From CAZUMH01 sp964621645 (GTDB lineage Bacteria > Zhuqueibacterota > QNDG01 > JAGLOF01): a stretch of 7,297 bases of DNA. Below the pieces are notes generated by a model. It saw nothing but the letters and a program-made list of their open reading frames with translations. It searched no databases and was not told where the DNA came from. Where the stretch lies: contig CAZUMH010000131.1 of assembly GCA_964621645.1 (NCBI GenBank), forward strand, positions 1-7,297. Direction: 5' to 3'. This document shows, piece by piece, positions 1-5,588 of this stretch. Made by a program: the position numbers and the translations under genes. The stretch's first letter is position 1. Every line of letters begins with the position of its first letter.

Positions 1-984
1 AGGCAAGTACTGGAAACGCTTGCTAAGAACCAGTCTGAGCGGGGCCACATGCCCTCACTGGTTCATGATGCGGAAGACCGGGGAGCCAGTGATACAACAC
101 CGTTATTTCTGCTCGCTCTGGCACTTTACCGGCGAGTCACCGGTGACAATTTATTTCTGGAAGACGCCGCGGAAAAAGCCCTGATCTGGATGGAATATCA
201 AAGTCCTGATGACCGGGTGATGGTCGCGCAACTGCCAACCAGTGACTGGCGTGATGAGCAGTGGGTCTTGGGATACGGCCTCTTCGTTAACACGGTAGTC
301 CATGCCTACCTTCCTCTCTTTGGCTATCATGAACGGGCCGCTGAACTGCGGGGACTGATGCGTAAATTCACTATACGCAGTGAATCGCAGCATCGCCATG
401 TGCATGAGGGGCTGGTTGTCCCGCATAAACCATACTATGCTCTGTGGTCATATAAAGTTCACAATAATGAACGTTTTGATCTGCTGGGGAACAGCCTTGC
501 GGTAATTACAGGAATGTCCTCCCATACCCGATCACAGTCTCTCATTTCCTGGGTTGAGTCTGAATGCGAAGCGCTCAAAGACCGCGGTGACCTTTCCGGC
601 AATCTGCCGCCATGCCTGTTTCCATACATCCGCCCGGAAGATCCGGACTGGCGGCCGCGGTACGCGATCTACAATAATCCGGGTGACTACCATAACGGCG
701 GCATTTGGCCGTTTATCTGCGGGTTCTATGTTGTTGCTGTTTTAGCCGCGGGGTATCCCAAACTGGCCAGGGAAAAATTGATCTCGCTCACACAGCAAGT
801 TCAGACCGCCCGTAATACCGATCTGGCCTTTGGATTCAATGAGTGGATCAGGGCCGGGGACGGTACCCCCAGGGGACAGGACTGGCAAACCTGGTCAGCG
901 GCAATGTATCTCTATGCTGCAACCTGTGTTGAAAAAGAGAAAGTAATATTTTTTGAAAAAACCGCGGTGGTAGAAAAGTCATGA
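1..984 (+). CDS. GH100-like / amylo-alpha-1,6-glucosidase-like (alpha/alpha)6 glycoside hydrolase, 5' truncated
   Basis: The reading frame is open from base 1, and sixteen residues before the first visible ATG (position 49) continue the helical domain, so that ATG is internal and the true start lies outside the window. About 327 residues are visible. The segment resembles the C-terminal half of a six-hairpin glycosidase of the GH100 invertase / archaeal debranching type. SDWRDEQW (Asp codon 244-246) sits where GH100 enzymes carry the general-acid Asp. GFNEWIRAGDGTPRGQDWQTW (Glu codon 841-843) matches the C-terminal catalytic Glu region followed by the QTWS motif. HNGGIWPF (from about 694) is a typical substrate-pocket stretch. 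No signal peptide can be judged because the N-terminus is missing. It probably hydrolyses an alpha-glucosidic or sucrose-like bond in the cytoplasm, but the substrate is not determinable here. The stop overlaps the next gene's start by 4 bp, so the two are translationally coupled. I am confident of the fold and less so of the family number. Confidence 0.85.
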   Translation, partial: RQVLETLAKNQSERGHMPSLVHDAEDRGASDTTPLFLLALALYRRVTGDNLFLEDAAEKALIWMEYQSPDDRVMVAQLPTSDWRDEQWVLGYGLFVNTVVHAYLPLFGYHERAAELRGLMRKFTIRSESQHRHVHEGLVVPHKPYYALWSYKVHNNERFDLLGNSLAVITGMSSHTRSQSLISWVESECEALKDRGDLSGNLPPCLFPYIRPEDPDWRPRYAIYNNPGDYHNGGIWPFICGFYVVAVLAAGYPKLAREKLISLTQQVQTARNTDLAFGFNEWIRAGDGTPRGQDWQTWSAAMYLYAATCVEKEKVIFFEKTAVVEKS

Positions 985-3263
985 AAGATTCAGAGACACT
1001 GAGTGCTGCGTTTATTTCGACGTATCCGCCGCGTAAGTGCGGAATTGGAACATTTACCAGTGATTTGGTCCAGAGTCTGAAAAAAATTTATGCACGAGAC
1101 AGTGATCCAGGTGATCATTTCCAGGTTGTCGCTTTGAATAATATCTCTCATGGTTATGATTTTCCCCCGGAAGTCCATTTTACCATTCGTGAGCAGTTCA
1201 GGGGAGACTACAGGGAAGCTGCTGAATTTTTAAATCTTTCAACCCTCGATGTTGTGAACCTGCAACATGAATACGGGATTTTCGGCGGTGATGACGGGAG
1301 CCATATTGTCTACCTGCTTCACCATTTAAAGAAACCGGTGATAACCACGCTTCATACGGTTCTTGATAAACCATCGCCGGGTCAGAAAGAGACGCTCAAA
1401 GCGATAACCTCTCTATCGACCCGGGTCGTGGTTTTCGCTGAGAAAGCCATTGAATTGCTGAGAACGGTTTACGGAGTATCCGAGAAGAAGATTGTTATGA
1501 TTCCTCATGGCGCTCCGGATGTGCCGTTTCTGGATGCCTCCTATTATAAAGATCATTTCCAGGCCGAAGAACGCCGCGTTCTCCTGACATTTGGACTTCT
1601 CAGCGAGAATAAAGGCATTGAATACGTTTTGGAAGCATTGCCCGAGGTGGTAAGAACATTCCCCGATGTTCTCTATCTTGTCCTGGGGGCGACACATCCC
1701 AACGTAAAACGGGAACAGGGGGAGCGATACAGAATTTCTCTTGAATCCCGGGTTAAAGAACTGGGTCTCCAACAGCATGTTGTTTTTCATAATCAATATG
1801 TAACACTGGAACGGCTGGTCGAGTTTCTGGTCGCGACCGATATTTATATCACCCCGTATCTTTCCAAAGAGCAGATATCTTCCGGGACGCTGTCCTATGC
1901 CCTTGCCTGTGGAAAGGCCATCATTTCGACACCATACTGGTATGCGGAAGAACTGCTTCAAAGCGGAAGGGGAATACTGGTGCCTTTCAAAAACAGTGAG
2001 CTTATGACCGAGAAAATTTGCACACTGTTGTCCAATGATATAATGCGCAACCGAATACGCAAGAAGGCCTATCAGTTTGGCCGTAAAATGGTGTGGAATG
2101 AGGTTGCCGGACAGTATGATACTATATTCGAACAGGCGGCAACAGATTACAGCCGGAATTGGACAGGTAAACAGGTTAAAAGCAAATCACCGAGCCGCAC
2201 GGTGCTTCCTGAAATCAAGCTGGGACACATGAGTCAGCTGACTGACGATACCGGTATTCTTCAGCATGCGATTTATCGGACACCCAGCCGGGCTGAAGGA
2301 TACACCACTGATGATAATGCCAGGGCTTTGATGGTGGCGGTAATGAATCACGAACTCTTTCATGACGATTCGATCCTTCCCTGGGTGCACACGTACCTGG
2401 CATTCCTTAATCATGCGTTTGATCCCACGAGCGGACGTATGCATAATTACATGTCCTATAATCGGGAATGGATCGACACCGTAGGTTCAGAGGACAGCCA
2501 CGGCCGGGCATTATGGTCGTTGGGATACACAATTTGGCAGGCGCCAAATCATTCAGTCCTTAGCCTTGCCAATCATGTCTTCAGGGAGGCACTGAAAGTT
2601 TGTCCTGATTTTTCTTCACCCCGGACATGGGCCTACTGTATTCTCGGCTGTAATTTTTACCTTGACCGGTTTGGAGGAGATACGGAAGTAAAACATATCA
2701 TTGAGCGATTGGCAGAGAAGCTGTCCTCGCTGTATACGCGGAATCATACTCAGGAGTGGCAATGGTTTGAAAATATCGTCACGTACGCGAACGCGAGGCT
2801 GCCTCAGGGTCTCCTGGTTGCTGGGCATTATTTACACGATGAAACGATGGTACATCAGGGTCTTGAGTCCCTCGACTGGCTTATAAAAATCCAGACTGTT
2901 TCCAAAAACAAGTCGCTTTCCCTGATCGGAAACTCAGCATGGTTTAAGAAAAATGGTCGAAAATCACATTTTGATCAGCAACCCGTAGAGGCGTACGCGA
3001 TAATGGATGCTTGTCTTCACGCTTTTGAGATAACGGGTGATGAAAAGTGGAGACATGAGATAGATAAGGCGTTCGCCTGGTTTTTAGGTAAAAATGATAA
3101 ACATGATCCCCTGTACGATTTTAAAACAGGCGGCTGTTATGACGGACTGCACCGTGGAGGAGTGAATCAAAATCAAGGTGCCGAGTCGGTGCTGACATGG
3201 CTTGCCTCTCTGCATTTAATGTACAAGCTTTTACATAAAAGCATTGGTCAGGGTCAAACCTGA
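981..3263 (+). CDS. GT4 glycosyltransferase fused to a C-terminal six-hairpin glycosidase-like domain
   Basis: This 760-residue protein has two parts. Residues about 8-390 form a GT-B fold GT4 glycosyltransferase: CGIGTF (20-25) is the N-terminal glycine loop, LQHEYGIFGG (94-103) and TLHTV (123-127) are typical core strands, IPHG (174-177) is the interdomain motif, and SKEQISSGTLSYALACGKA (295-313) is the nucleotide-sugar site. There the usual second Glu of the E-x7-E motif is a Ser, as I recall being common in this subgroup. Residues about 410-755 are an all-helical domain with YTTDDNARAL (441-450), WFENIVTYANARLPQG (595-610), FDQQPVEAYA (664-673) and NQNQGAES (729-736), resembling (alpha/alpha)6 glycosidase or epimerase barrels. 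No signal peptide or membrane segment is seen, so it is probably cytoplasmic. The start overlaps the upstream hydrolase stop (ATGA), with GGTGG at 966-970 as ribosome site. It probably transfers a hexose from a nucleotide donor; donor and acceptor are unknown. The C-terminal domain may trim, bind or measure the product. Confidence 0.9.
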   Translation: MKDSETLSAAFISTYPPRKCGIGTFTSDLVQSLKKIYARDSDPGDHFQVVALNNISHGYDFPPEVHFTIREQFRGDYREAAEFLNLSTLDVVNLQHEYGIFGGDDGSHIVYLLHHLKKPVITTLHTVLDKPSPGQKETLKAITSLSTRVVVFAEKAIELLRTVYGVSEKKIVMIPHGAPDVPFLDASYYKDHFQAEERRVLLTFGLLSENKGIEYVLEALPEVVRTFPDVLYLVLGATHPNVKREQGERYRISLESRVKELGLQQHVVFHNQYVTLERLVEFLVATDIYITPYLSKEQISSGTLSYALACGKAIISTPYWYAEELLQSGRGILVPFKNSELMTEKICTLLSNDIMRNRIRKKAYQFGRKMVWNEVAGQYDTIFEQAATDYSRNWTGKQVKSKSPSRTVLPEIKLGHMSQLTDDTGILQHAIYRTPSRAEGYTTDDNARALMVAVMNHELFHDDSILPWVHTYLAFLNHAFDPTSGRMHNYMSYNREWIDTVGSEDSHGRALWSLGYTIWQAPNHSVLSLANHVFREALKVCPDFSSPRTWAYCILGCNFYLDRFGGDTEVKHIIERLAEKLSSLYTRNHTQEWQWFENIVTYANARLPQGLLVAGHYLHDETMVHQGLESLDWLIKIQTVSKNKSLSLIGNSAWFKKNGRKSHFDQQPVEAYAIMDACLHAFEITGDEKWRHEIDKAFAWFLGKNDKHDPLYDFKTGGCYDGLHRGGVNQNQGAESVLTWLASLHLMYKLLHKSIGQGQT

Positions 3264-3267
3264 AGTT

Positions 3268-3312
3268 CCGGGAACACGGCCGCGATTAATCCCGGCAAAA
3301 AAGGATATTTTT
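3268..3312 (+). terminator. Weak candidate terminator after the glycosyltransferase gene
   Basis: A 6-bp GC-rich stem (3268-3273 with 3290-3295) encloses a 16-nt loop, and a T5 run lies 12 nt downstream (3308-3312). The large loop and displaced T-run make it non-canonical. The location, five bases after the operon's stop codon and before a long non-coding gap, is the main support. Confidence 0.2.
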
Positions 3313-3426
3313 ACGGTATAAATCCTGAGCACACAATGGAAGTTTGTGCGGGGATTCCTGTTATCAATGCCGTTTAATAACGAAAATGATTAGAGTTTGA
3401 TTTTTAGCGGAAAAATTATTACTTTA

Positions 3427-3455
3427 TTGCAACGCACCAGGCGGGGATGTATCAC
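3427..3455 (+). promoter_or_regulatory. Weak sigma70-like promoter candidate upstream of the response regulator
   Basis: TTGCAA (3427-3432) and TATCAC (3450-3455) are separated by 17 bp, each matching four of six consensus bases. It lies 219 bp before the regulator ATG, which would imply a long leader. A closer promoter could exist that I do not recognise. Confidence 0.2.
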
Positions 3456-3674
3456 GTTCCCGGTGGATTTAATGAAGTGTTCTAAGTCTCACTGATTTTC
3501 AAAGAAATAACAGCAGTTCTGTGTCATCTCATAGTTGGTGTGTTTAGGACAGCATGATTTTGGGGCGCAGCTCTATTGTTTGTGCATCCGTGTATCTGCC
3601 TAATATCAGTCAATGAGCCCCTGATTAGAATAATGATCCCTTGTTGGACAGATTGCGGTAAGAGGCGCTTGTTT

Positions 3675-4343
3675 ATGAAGGACTCATCCATCCATATTGT
3701 TATAGCCGACGATAACTGTCTGCTTCTGGAAGGCCTTGTTTCCATGATTGATGAACTGGATGGTTTTATGGTTGTCGGCACGGCTCCGAGCGGTGAAGAA
3801 GCTTTGGAACTGATAAAAAACCTGCGTCCGGATGTGGCGCTTTTAGACATCGGCATGCCTGACAAGGACGGTCTGGAAGTCACCCAGATTCTTCATCAGG
3901 ACGCCCCGGAAGTGAAAGTGATCATCCTCGGTCTGGTAGACCTGACTGATGAAATCATGGCATGTATTTCGGCCGGAGCAACAGGGTACGTATTGAAGGA
4001 ATCCTCATTTGACCACTTGATTGATACGATAAATGCTGTTTACCGAAATGAAACGTTCTGCTCGCCACGCATGGCGGCTTCACTTTTCTCCCGCATTGCT
4101 GAGTTGACGATCGAAGTTAACGAGCAGATACCACCCAGCTCGGTCAAGATATCCCCGCGTGAACTGGATGTCATCCGTCTCATCGCTGAGGGTCTGCCGA
4201 ATAAGGAAATCGGACAACAGCTTTCTATTGAAACGCAGACAGTAAAAAATCACATCCATAACATTTTAGACAAACTCCAACTGCATAACCGTTTCGAGGC
4301 CGTGCAGTACGCCCGCGAACGAAAACTTCTGAAAAAAGAATAA
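3675..4343 (+). CDS. NarL/FixJ-type response regulator (receiver + LuxR HTH)
   Basis: The protein has 222 residues. Residues 6-122 form a receiver domain with the acidic pair D12-D13, phospho-acceptor D58 in LLDIGMPDKDG, and conserved K108 in GYVLKES. The usual switch Thr/Ser after beta-4 appears to be Gly86 (IILGLVD), an unusual substitution. Residues about 157-215 are a LuxR-type helix-turn-helix (SPRELDVIRLIAEG, NKEIGQQLSI, TVKNHIHNILDKL), so it should bind DNA as a phosphorylation-controlled dimer. I chose the ATG at 3675 because the receiver's first strand begins six residues later and AGAGG (3661-3665) lies 9 nt upstream. The frame extends back to a TTG at 3576 and an ATG at 3633, but that extra segment has no receiver-like content. 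No partner histidine kinase is present, so this is an orphan in the window, and its target operon is unknown. Confidence 0.92.
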   Translation: MKDSSIHIVIADDNCLLLEGLVSMIDELDGFMVVGTAPSGEEALELIKNLRPDVALLDIGMPDKDGLEVTQILHQDAPEVKVIILGLVDLTDEIMACISAGATGYVLKESSFDHLIDTINAVYRNETFCSPRMAASLFSRIAELTIEVNEQIPPSSVKISPRELDVIRLIAEGLPNKEIGQQLSIETQTVKNHIHNILDKLQLHNRFEAVQYARERKLLKKE

Positions 4344-4369
4344 GATAACAATTTTTCCTGCCTGAGACC

Positions 4370-4437
4370 CAGTACTTTTCTTCCATATTGACAGTTTGAT
4401 CTATCAGGATACAGTACCTTCCATAGACCCATATTGA
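4370..4437. repeat. Pair of imperfect direct repeats around the candidate promoter
   Basis: Two copies begin with CAGTAC (4370-4375 and 4412-4417) and end with CCATATTGA (4383-4391 and 4429-4437). The copies are 22 and 26 bp long, and their interiors differ in length. GACCCA also occurs twice, at 4366-4371 and 4426-4431. Spacing of 42-46 bp, about four helical turns, would suit paired regulator sites, but a chance duplication cannot be excluded. Confidence 0.35.
4388..4415 (+). promoter_or_regulatory. Sigma70-like promoter candidate for the pseudo-receiver gene
   Basis: A perfect TTGACA (4388-4393) is followed after 16 bp by TACAGT (4410-4415), a four-of-six match to the -10 consensus. It lies in the 141-bp gap between the two regulator genes, about 70 bp before the downstream start. 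This suggests the second gene can be transcribed on its own. Imperfect direct repeats surround it (CAGTAC at 4370 and 4412, CCATATTGA at 4383 and 4429). Confidence 0.4.
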
Positions 4438-4484
4438 ACCTCCCGGTCTATTGACTATTTGCTCTCCAGTGGTGACATTGTCGT

Positions 4485-4862
4485 ATGGTTAAAAGAGACA
4501 ATGCCATGCTTACAATTAATGTGATGTTTTCGAGCCGTCCGAAGTTGTTATCGGAAATCATCCGCAATCTGATCGAGCGTCAGCCGGATATGAAAGTTGT
4601 GGGAGAAGTTGTCGATCCCATCGAACTTATATTCGCTCTCAGAAAAACACCAACGGACGTCGTTATTATTACTCCGATGAAGGCGAATGGTATACCGAGA
4701 GTCTGCAGCCAACTGCTTAAAGAACATCCCCGGCTGAGAATTCTGACTTTGACATTGGAAGGAGAAGCGGTCTATATTTATCAGTCAGGATCCAGAAGAG
4801 CGTGTATCGAAAAACCGACCGAACAAATGATTCTCGGTGTTATCCGGGAGATTAGACAGTAG
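4485..4862 (+). CDS. Standalone receiver-like (pseudo-receiver) protein lacking the phospho-acceptor Asp
   Basis: This 125-residue protein aligns by eye along its whole length with the receiver domain of the gene just upstream. The acidic pair is replaced by S16-S17 (VMFSSRP), and the phospho-acceptor Asp is replaced by T63 (VVIITPMKANG). The switch Thr (T88, ILTLT) and conserved Lys (K110, IEKP) are retained. No output domain follows: the frame stops right after the last receiver helix, and no HTH is found in the next bases in any forward frame. It cannot be phosphorylated in the usual way, so it may act by protein binding, for example with the neighbouring regulator or an unseen kinase; that role is inference. 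The start is uncertain: ATG 4485 has GGTGA 9 nt upstream, while ATG 4506 has AAGAGA 7 nt upstream and puts the first strand right at the N-terminus. It could be a decayed regulator that has lost its HTH. Confidence 0.8.
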   Translation: MVKRDNAMLTINVMFSSRPKLLSEIIRNLIERQPDMKVVGEVVDPIELIFALRKTPTDVVIITPMKANGIPRVCSQLLKEHPRLRILTLTLEGEAVYIYQSGSRRACIEKPTEQMILGVIREIRQ

Positions 4863-4952
4863 AGTGCCGGCCGTTCCTGTGAGGCAGGTATTATTTTACA
4901 TTCGTTTGGAGAAAAGTGATCATTGGCAGCATTAACCTGAAAGAGCAGCAGT

Positions 4953-5015
4953 ATGGGAGATAAGGGCAGGAGAGACCGCGAAAAGAGAAACAAACAACAA
5001 TCGGGCACCGCATAG
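4953..5015 (+). CDS. Possible lysine/arginine-rich 'MGDKG' microprotein, apparently truncated
   Basis: An ATG with GAAAGAG seven bases upstream opens a 20-codon frame whose product starts MGDKGRRDREKRNKQQ and stops at TAG 5013. The opening resembles the short, very basic 'MGDK...' proteins of unknown function that I recall from Deltaproteobacteria, usually some 35-60 residues, so this copy would be short. In the frame shifted by one base, polar lysine-rich codons continue past the stop (SKKAPSGHKQDGN, about 5017-5055), as expected if a longer gene suffered a frameshift. It stands alone between the pseudo-receiver and the unknown protein. Family assignment is from memory of the N-terminus only. 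Confidence 0.4.
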   Translation: MGDKGRRDREKRNKQQSGTA

Positions 5016-5100
5016 TAAAAAAGCACCAAGCGGACATAAGCAGGACGGCAATGCAGGTACAGAAGATGAGAAGAGGTACCTCCTGCCCATGATGAGAATT

Positions 5101-5129
5101 TTAAGACTTTTATGTACTCGATCTATACG
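5101..5129 (+). promoter_or_regulatory. Sigma70-like promoter candidate for the unknown protein / radical SAM pair
   Basis: TTAAGA (5101-5106) and TATACG (5124-5129) are separated by 17 bp, each matching four of six consensus bases. This is 60 bp ahead of the ATG at 5189. A short inverted repeat, CTCG (5117-5120) and CGAG (5128-5131), brackets the -10 element and could be a small operator half-site pair. Confidence 0.3.
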
Positions 5130-5188
5130 AGATGGACAAATGACGGCAATCAGCTTCATTTTCAGGCAGGAAGAGGACAGTAGTAACG

Positions 5189-5560
5189 ATGCAAAGTGAT
5201 GGCAATATGATACTTGTCGGGATCAAAAACAACGAAAAGCTGCGAGATCAACCTGATTCAAGTCACGCTTCTGTAAAACCTTTCTTTGCTGATAATAATG
5301 CAGCGTTGCTGCAGGTGTTTCAAATAGATATTCATGAGTTCCTTGCCAGGCTTACGAAAAGAGGTACTTATTTGGAGGAATTGGGTAACGTGTGTTTGAC
5401 CCTGAAAACCGTGCTGAAACTCATCGGCCCCCGATTCCTTCTTTCCGATGGCGCAATCAAAATTTACGCCTATACACCCTTACCAGTGTCGTTGCAGCGC
5501 CGGTTACGACCCATGACCGTATGCTCTCAGCCGCCAGTGGAAAGAATTGAGGATCTGTAG
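5189..5560 (+). CDS. Unrecognised 123-residue protein upstream of the radical SAM gene
   Basis: I do not recognise this protein. The first 35 residues are polar and probably disordered (QPDSSHASVK). Residues about 37-80 look helical and amphipathic (ALLQVFQIDIHEFLARL, then YLEELGNVCLTLKTVLKLIG), followed by a short strand-like part (GAIKIYAYTPLPV) and a basic, proline-containing tail. There is no signal peptide, no transmembrane helix and no cysteine cluster; two Cys are present but far apart (codons near 5391 and 5522). ATG 5189 has GAGGA (5173-5177) 11 nt upstream, and no start codon exists further upstream before a stop at 5141; a second ATG lies at 5207. The stop is 28 bp before the radical SAM ATG, so co-transcription is likely and it may be a small partner of that enzyme. 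Alternatively it is a spurious or decayed frame. Confidence 0.6.
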   Translation: MQSDGNMILVGIKNNEKLRDQPDSSHASVKPFFADNNAALLQVFQIDIHEFLARLTKRGTYLEELGNVCLTLKTVLKLIGPRFLLSDGAIKIYAYTPLPVSLQRRLRPMTVCSQPPVERIEDL

Positions 5561-5588
5561 TAATCTTCAGCATACTAAAAGGGACAAT

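Larger units (their letters stand above)
3264..3674. other. 411-bp intergenic region between sugar operon and response regulator gene
   Basis: No convincing gene was found on either strand; the few ATG-initiated frames are 7-13 codons. Just after the glycosyltransferase stop is an 11-bp odd-centred palindrome (gttccgggaac, 3265-3275). CCGGGA (3268-3273) can pair with TCCCGG (3290-3295) across a 16-nt loop. This is followed by a six-A run and then five T at 3308-3312, which makes at best a poor intrinsic terminator. The region should contain the regulator's promoter. The best sigma70-like match I could find is weak (3427-3455). Confidence 0.6.
4863..5188. other. 326-bp region without a substantial gene
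   Basis: The stretch begins with a 4-bp stem (CCTG 4876-4879, CAGG 4885-4888) followed by a T-rich tail, possibly a feeble terminator for the pseudo-receiver gene. It then holds a purine-rich segment (about 4939-5080) carrying a 20-codon ORF, and ends with a candidate promoter and ribosome site for the next gene. Reverse-strand frames across it encode hydrophobic, Cys/Leu-rich products that look like antisense shadows of the purine-rich strand. Confidence 0.5.

Noticed and set aside
1413..1961. Reverse-strand 182-codon frame inside the glycosyltransferase gene.
   Set aside because: The forward frame carries clear GT4 motifs over the same bases, and the reverse product has no family features.
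3331..3351. GCACA...TGTGC hairpin as a terminator or regulatory RNA stem.
   Set aside because: Only five base pairs form before a mismatch, and there is no T-run after it.
3524..3883. Reverse-strand 119-codon frame across the start of the response regulator gene.
   Set aside because: It is antisense to the well-supported receiver domain and is Ser/Arg-rich with no recognisable domain, as expected for a shadow frame.
4924..4940. TGGCAG stretch as a sigma54 promoter.
   Set aside because: The bases at the expected -12 position are CT rather than GC, so the essential element is missing.
4916..4963. GTG-initiated 15-codon frame with GGAG just upstream, overlapping the MGDKG start, as a leader peptide.
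   Set aside because: The ribosome site spacing is only 4 nt, the peptide has no attenuator-like codon run, and no downstream terminator/antiterminator structure is visible.
4932..5159. Reverse-strand 75-codon frame with a hydrophobic, Cys/Leu-rich product.
   Set aside because: It is the complement of a purine-rich forward segment, has no clear ribosome site, and overlaps the more plausible forward microprotein and promoter.
5547..5588. TTG at 5547 as the start of the radical SAM protein.
   Set aside because: It would overlap the previous gene, adds 14 residues with no domain content and lacks a good ribosome site, whereas ATG 5589 has one.
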